7,410 nucleotides of DNA from the NCBI GenBank assembly GCA_009785545.1, contig WQWD01000118.1:1-7410 (forward strand). The letters run 5' to 3'. Below the pieces are notes generated by a model, which did not search any database, had not been told where the DNA came from, and saw nothing but the letters and a program-made list of their open reading frames with translations. Positions 4,096 to 7,410 of this stretch are shown in pieces. This DNA comes from Treponema sp. (GTDB taxonomy: Bacteria; Spirochaetota; Spirochaetia; Treponematales; Breznakiellaceae). The translations under genes were made by a program, and so were the position numbers. Position 1 is the first letter of the stretch. Each line of letters starts with the position of its first letter.

Positions 4096-6191
4096 TGATG
4101 AAACTACGAAAATTTTCGATACATATTTTTGCTTTTTGCATATTTGGAATGATTTTTTTCCCTGCTTTTGGGGTAAGAGAGGGGCAGCAAGGCAATCAGC
4201 CGCAGGCGAACAGGGTTAATTTTCGCTCTCCTACGGAAGCTTACTATGCAGGCCATATTGAAAGTGCGGTGCGATTGCTTTCCAGATCAAATATTAGACC
4301 GCCGCAAATGTTCCAGCTTGTGGCATTGTATTGGGAATTGGGAGAAAATTCCAGAGCGGCAAATCTTCTGGAAAGGTTTGCGGCAGATTCGAGGATGCCT
4401 GTAATTGAAAATGACGAAGTACGGCGAGAATTGTTTATTACCCATGTCCTTATGGGTAATTATGAGCAAGCGGCTGTTATGCGCCACTCTATGGAATCAG
4501 TTATTCAGAGAATGGATAACCGCCAAAGAGCGGAGTTTTATTTTCACAATGCGCTGGTTTATCACGAGCAAGGCAACCTTGCAAATGCCGAGGAGTTTTA
4601 CAGGCGCAGCCTCGACCTTTACAGATGGAGAGCTTTGGCTTGGTACAGATTGGGCACAATTATACAAGACAGAGAGCCGGCAGAGGCAGAAACCGCTTTT
4701 AGAACGGCTTGGAATCAAGACAGAGCTTTTAATTCAGCACTGTTTCCTTTGGCGCGTCTTTTAGTAAACCGAGGAGAATGGGAGCAAGCTCGCAATTTCC
4801 TCGCAACCGCCAATGCACGGTTTCCGAATGATCCGGAAATAAACGCAAAACTGGCAATGGTTTTGCAGAATGTCGAGGCAGCCGATGACAGCGGCTTGAT
4901 ACGTCGTCAGATTACCGCAATCCCGCCTGTAGTCAGATCGGCTCCGATTACACCTAACGAGGGAGTAATGCGTATCGGTCTTGCCGAAAATCGCAGATTA
5001 ATTTCTGTAAGGGCAGGAGGCGATTTTGTTATACGAAACGCAGTAACTGCGGAAGTGTTATACACCGGCAGTGCGAGGGAACAATTTTGGGTTGAGTGGA
5101 CAGGTCTTGACACACTTGTCATTACAGGCGCAAATAACAGAGTTCTGCTTAACAGCTCAACTCCTGTAATATACGAACTTCTCAGTAGTCAAAATACTTC
5201 TATTGTTGCAGGAGTGTTAGGCGGATCACCCGGTGTTAACAGGACTTATCGAGGCGCTTTGGAATTTCGTCCCGGTCGCACAGGTTTTACTGTAGTAAAC
5301 ATAGTCAACATGGGCGATTATCTTTACGGCGTTGTTCCTGCGGAAATGCCTGCAAGCTGGCCAATGGCAGCCTTGCACGCTCAGGCTATTGCTGCCCGCT
5401 CTTACGCCATAGCTTACCGAGGCACTTTTGCTGAAAGAGGTTTTGACATTTGGGGTGACGCTCGTTCCCAAGCTTACAACGGGGTAGGAATTGAACACGC
5501 AAGAACAACCGCTGCGGTAGATGCCACTATGGGGATTGTCTTGGTAGGAGAAAGCAACGAGACGCTTGCCGCATATTATTCCGCTAACCACGGCGGGCAC
5601 AGCGAAGATTCCTTATTTTTGTGGGGAACACAAACGTATATGCAAGCGGTCAATGACAGGCTTCTCCCTCCGCGAAATTCCCCTCTTCCTCCTGACGAGC
5701 TGTTCCGTTGGCTCAGAGATAATCCGTCAACTTATTCTAATGTTCCCGGCTTTTTCTTTGCCAATACTTATCGTTGGGAAAGATGGATAAGCCCCGACGA
5801 AATTCGCCGCCGCTTAATCGTGGACAGGCGAGTAGGGCAGGATCCCGGAGAGATTCAGCGGATTGTTACCAGAGGTCGAGGCATATCCGGCAGAATTGTA
5901 GAACTCGAAGTACAAGGCAGCGAAAGAATCGTACGTGTAAGAGGAGACGCAATATGGTTTAACATGGGAGGTTTGCGCTCAAGCCTTTTTTCTATCCGCC
6001 ACAAAATGTCCGCCGACGGCAGGCTTCAATATTTGGTCTTTCGAGGAGCGGGTTATGGTCACGGTATAGGATTGGATCAGCACGCCGCCGCAGGAAAAGC
6101 CAGCCGTGGAATGAGTGCTGAAGAAATTCTTCTCCACTTTTACCCAAGAGCGACACTGCGGCAGGTGATGGAATCAGATATTCAGCCATGA
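4095..6191 (+). CDS. Exported TPR and SpoIID/LytB-domain protein, probable peptidoglycan lytic enzyme
   Basis: The protein has 698 residues. It starts at tandem ATGs 4095/4098 behind AAGGAAGG; the second ATG gives the better spacing. Residues ~1-26 are a signal peptide with a long hydrophobic core (I-F-A-F-C-I-F-G-M-I-F-F). Residues ~45-260 are helical TPR-like repeats (A-L-V-Y-H-E-Q-G-N-L-A-N-A-E-E-F-Y-R-R-S is a clear one). Residues ~291-360 open the SpoIID region with M-R-I-G-L. The core at ~380-685 has Y-G-V-V-P-A-E-M-P-A-S-W (411-422), A-Q-A-I-A-A-R-S-Y-A (429-438), Y-S-A-N-H-G-G-H-S-E-D (495-505) and G-H-G-I-G-L-D-Q (655-662). Glu417 matches the catalytic Glu of SpoIID, which cleaves glycan strands stripped of peptides. 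In a non-sporeformer it probably acts in the periplasm during growth or division, with the TPR part binding a partner. A long insert (~520-590) between motifs is notable. It ends 3 bases from the convergent downstream gene. Confidence 0.9.
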   Translation: MMKLRKFSIHIFAFCIFGMIFFPAFGVREGQQGNQPQANRVNFRSPTEAYYAGHIESAVRLLSRSNIRPPQMFQLVALYWELGENSRAANLLERFAADSRMPVIENDEVRRELFITHVLMGNYEQAAVMRHSMESVIQRMDNRQRAEFYFHNALVYHEQGNLANAEEFYRRSLDLYRWRALAWYRLGTIIQDREPAEAETAFRTAWNQDRAFNSALFPLARLLVNRGEWEQARNFLATANARFPNDPEINAKLAMVLQNVEAADDSGLIRRQITAIPPVVRSAPITPNEGVMRIGLAENRRLISVRAGGDFVIRNAVTAEVLYTGSAREQFWVEWTGLDTLVITGANNRVLLNSSTPVIYELLSSQNTSIVAGVLGGSPGVNRTYRGALEFRPGRTGFTVVNIVNMGDYLYGVVPAEMPASWPMAALHAQAIAARSYAIAYRGTFAERGFDIWGDARSQAYNGVGIEHARTTAAVDATMGIVLVGESNETLAAYYSANHGGHSEDSLFLWGTQTYMQAVNDRLLPPRNSPLPPDELFRWLRDNPSTYSNVPGFFFANTYRWERWISPDEIRRRLIVDRRVGQDPGEIQRIVTRGRGISGRIVELEVQGSERIVRVRGDAIWFNMGGLRSSLFSIRHKMSADGRLQYLVFRGAGYGHGIGLDQHAAAGKASRGMSAEEILLHFYPRATLRQVMESDIQP

Positions 6192-6194
6192 TTA

Positions 6195-7410
6195 CTACAA
6201 GCTTTCTTTTAAAAGAAATTTGTCAAGCGAGATTGCAATGATACCATCATCAATAAAGTCAGATGCGAATCGATCCATATTAACAACGTATTTGGGATAA
6301 TTATCGGTAATTGTTTTAAGTGGAGTGAATTCTCGCTTGATAACATCTTTTGTTGTGAATTCTGTGCAAACTTGAATGTAGAGTTTTTCCTTTGCGTTTT
6401 GTTTCTCAGCAACAAAATCTACTTCTTTATCGCCAATACGCCCAACATAGGTTTCATATCCGCGGCGCTGCAAATCATGAAAGACAATGTTTTCAAGAAT
6501 TCCCTGTATCTTGTCCGGGCGAATACCGCGAACAGAATATTGCAAACTGTGGTCTCCAAGATAATATTTTCCGTTGCTGTCAAGAAGCTGTTTTCCTTTT
6601 ATATCGTAAGGAGCCGCACGCTTAATGATAAATGATTCCTCAAGGTGGCTAACATAAGCTGCAACAGTTTCAGGATCAACCTTACGCCCGCCAGTTCTTA
6701 ATATGGAAGTTATGTTTTTAAAAGAAGTAATGTTACCGACATTATCAAATAAAAATGCCACAATCCTGTTGAGCAAGTCATTATTGCGGATGTTGTGTCT
6801 ATTAACAACATCTTTATACAAGGCAGTATTAAAAATATCCTGCACAATTTTTTGCGCATTGTTAAGCGAATAAGGCAGCGTTGAAATTGCCGGAAATCCG
6901 CCAAAGTTGATATACTCTTGCACAGTTGCTTTAGGCAAATCACTTTGTTCGCGAAAAGACAAAAACTCAGGGTAGGACAAAGTATGCATTTTAAAAGTCA
7001 AACATCTGCCCCCAAGCAAAGTTGATAATTCTCCGGCAAGAAGCCTGGAATTAGAACCTGTAATATAAATGTCAGTGTTTTTAAGCCGCAAGCCGTTGAT
7101 AACTTTCTCCCAGCCGTCAATCATTTGCACTTCATCAAGGAAGAGATAATAATATTTCTTTTTACTCGTTATCCTGGATGTAATATAATCCGCAAGTTTA
7201 AGATGATCAGTTATATGTAAAGTTGAGAGTTCTTCAAAGTTAATGAAAATTGTATCTGAATCAGGAACATCGCGAGAAAGGATTTCCGACTGAATCATTT
7301 TTAAGAACTCGGACTTGCCGCTACGGCGAAGACCTGTTATAACCTTGATAAAAGGCTTGCCAATGAAATCCTTAACTTGATCAAGGTAGTCATGGCGTGA
7401 AATCGTAATA
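6195..7410 (-). CDS. AAA+ ATPase with DUF4143 C-terminal domain, 5' end outside the window
   Basis: The frame is open from the right edge to TAG at 6197-6195, showing 404 residues, about full length for the family. The first internal ATG (7298) would give 367 residues but lose the Walker A motif, G-L-R-R-S-G-K-S, coded at about 7311-7334. The frame before it (S-R-H-D-Y-L-D-Q-V-K) resembles the usual family opening, so the true start is probably only a few codons beyond the edge. Walker B is L-F-L-D-E-V-Q (visible residues 89-95). The sensor region is T-G-S-N-S-R-L-L (117-124), followed by L-S-Y-P-E-F. The carboxy-terminal DUF4143 part holds E-N-I-V-F-H-D-L and E-V-D-F-V-A-E (329-335), then Y-I-Q-V, a pattern like PD-(D/E)xK nucleases but without the usual final Lys. 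Such ATPases are common, often horizontally spread, and of unsettled function. It converges with the TPR/SpoIID gene. Confidence 0.9.
   Translation of the reverse strand, partial: ITISRHDYLDQVKDFIGKPFIKVITGLRRSGKSEFLKMIQSEILSRDVPDSDTIFINFEELSTLHITDHLKLADYITSRITSKKKYYYLFLDEVQMIDGWEKVINGLRLKNTDIYITGSNSRLLAGELSTLLGGRCLTFKMHTLSYPEFLSFREQSDLPKATVQEYINFGGFPAISTLPYSLNNAQKIVQDIFNTALYKDVVNRHNIRNNDLLNRIVAFLFDNVGNITSFKNITSILRTGGRKVDPETVAAYVSHLEESFIIKRAAPYDIKGKQLLDSNGKYYLGDHSLQYSVRGIRPDKIQGILENIVFHDLQRRGYETYVGRIGDKEVDFVAEKQNAKEKLYIQVCTEFTTKDVIKREFTPLKTITDNYPKYVVNMDRFASDFIDDGIIAISLDKFLLKESL

Noticed and set aside
5226..5600. Minus-strand open frame of 124 codons opposite the SpoIID domain
   Set aside because: It lies wholly opposite strongly conserved SpoIID coding sequence, has no ribosome site and a composition typical of an antisense shadow. 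Other long antisense frames in the window were dropped for the same reason.
6203..6218. AT-only-core palindrome TTTCTTTTAAAAGAAA at the convergent gene ends
   Set aside because: It lacks a GC stem and loop and lies inside the DUF4143 coding sequence. It may help end transcription but does not look like an intrinsic terminator.

Overview
The window looks like chromosomal DNA of a Gram-negative bacterium with ordinary sigma-70 promoters and strong Shine-Dalgarno sites. A spirochaete of the Treponema type is my best guess. Three things support this: small secreted proteins with a D-L-I-x-x-R-N-G amino-terminal module followed by a beta-barrel, a TPR plus SpoIID/LytB exported protein in what is probably a non-sporulating organism, and a DUF4143 ATPase. 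The AAGGAG-type ribosome sites and the TTGACA-N17-TACAAT promoter argue against Bacteroidota. No rRNA, tRNA, CRISPR array, transposase or integrase was seen.

Layout. (1) Bases 1-119 hold the last 38 codons of an unidentified plus-strand gene cut by the window edge. (2) Bases 124-2615 form an AT-rich module: a minus-strand XRE-type regulator, a divergent control region with a near-consensus promoter and operator-like repeats, and a two-gene operon of exported paralogs. The paralogs share their first ~107 residues without a gap but carry unrelated beta-rich carboxy-terminal parts. A perfect 16-base direct repeat (108-123 and 2616-2631) brackets this module. (3) Bases 2638-4007 encode an overlapping HisH-HisF pair, the glutaminase and cyclase subunits of an imidazole-glycerol-phosphate-synthase-like complex. 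(4) Bases 4095-6191 encode an exported TPR/SpoIID-domain protein, a probable peptidoglycan lytic enzyme. (5) Convergent to it, from 6195 to the right edge, runs a DUF4143-type AAA+ ATPase. Its Walker A lies upstream of its first internal ATG, so the gene extends out of the window.

How the genes fit together. The XRE protein probably controls both its own gene and the exported pair. The left-edge gene and hisH look like former operon neighbours: if one repeat copy and the module are removed, the left gene's stop codon would lie 10 bases before the hisH ATG. The HisH glutaminase triad is intact and the HisF ammonia gate residues are kept. However, the HisF residue at the catalytic Asp130 position is Gln, and Asn103 is Asp. 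The pair may therefore deliver ammonia to something other than the histidine precursor, possibly a surface sugar.

The two most rewarding points are the non-canonical HisF active site and the direct-repeat-bracketed regulator/outer-membrane module.
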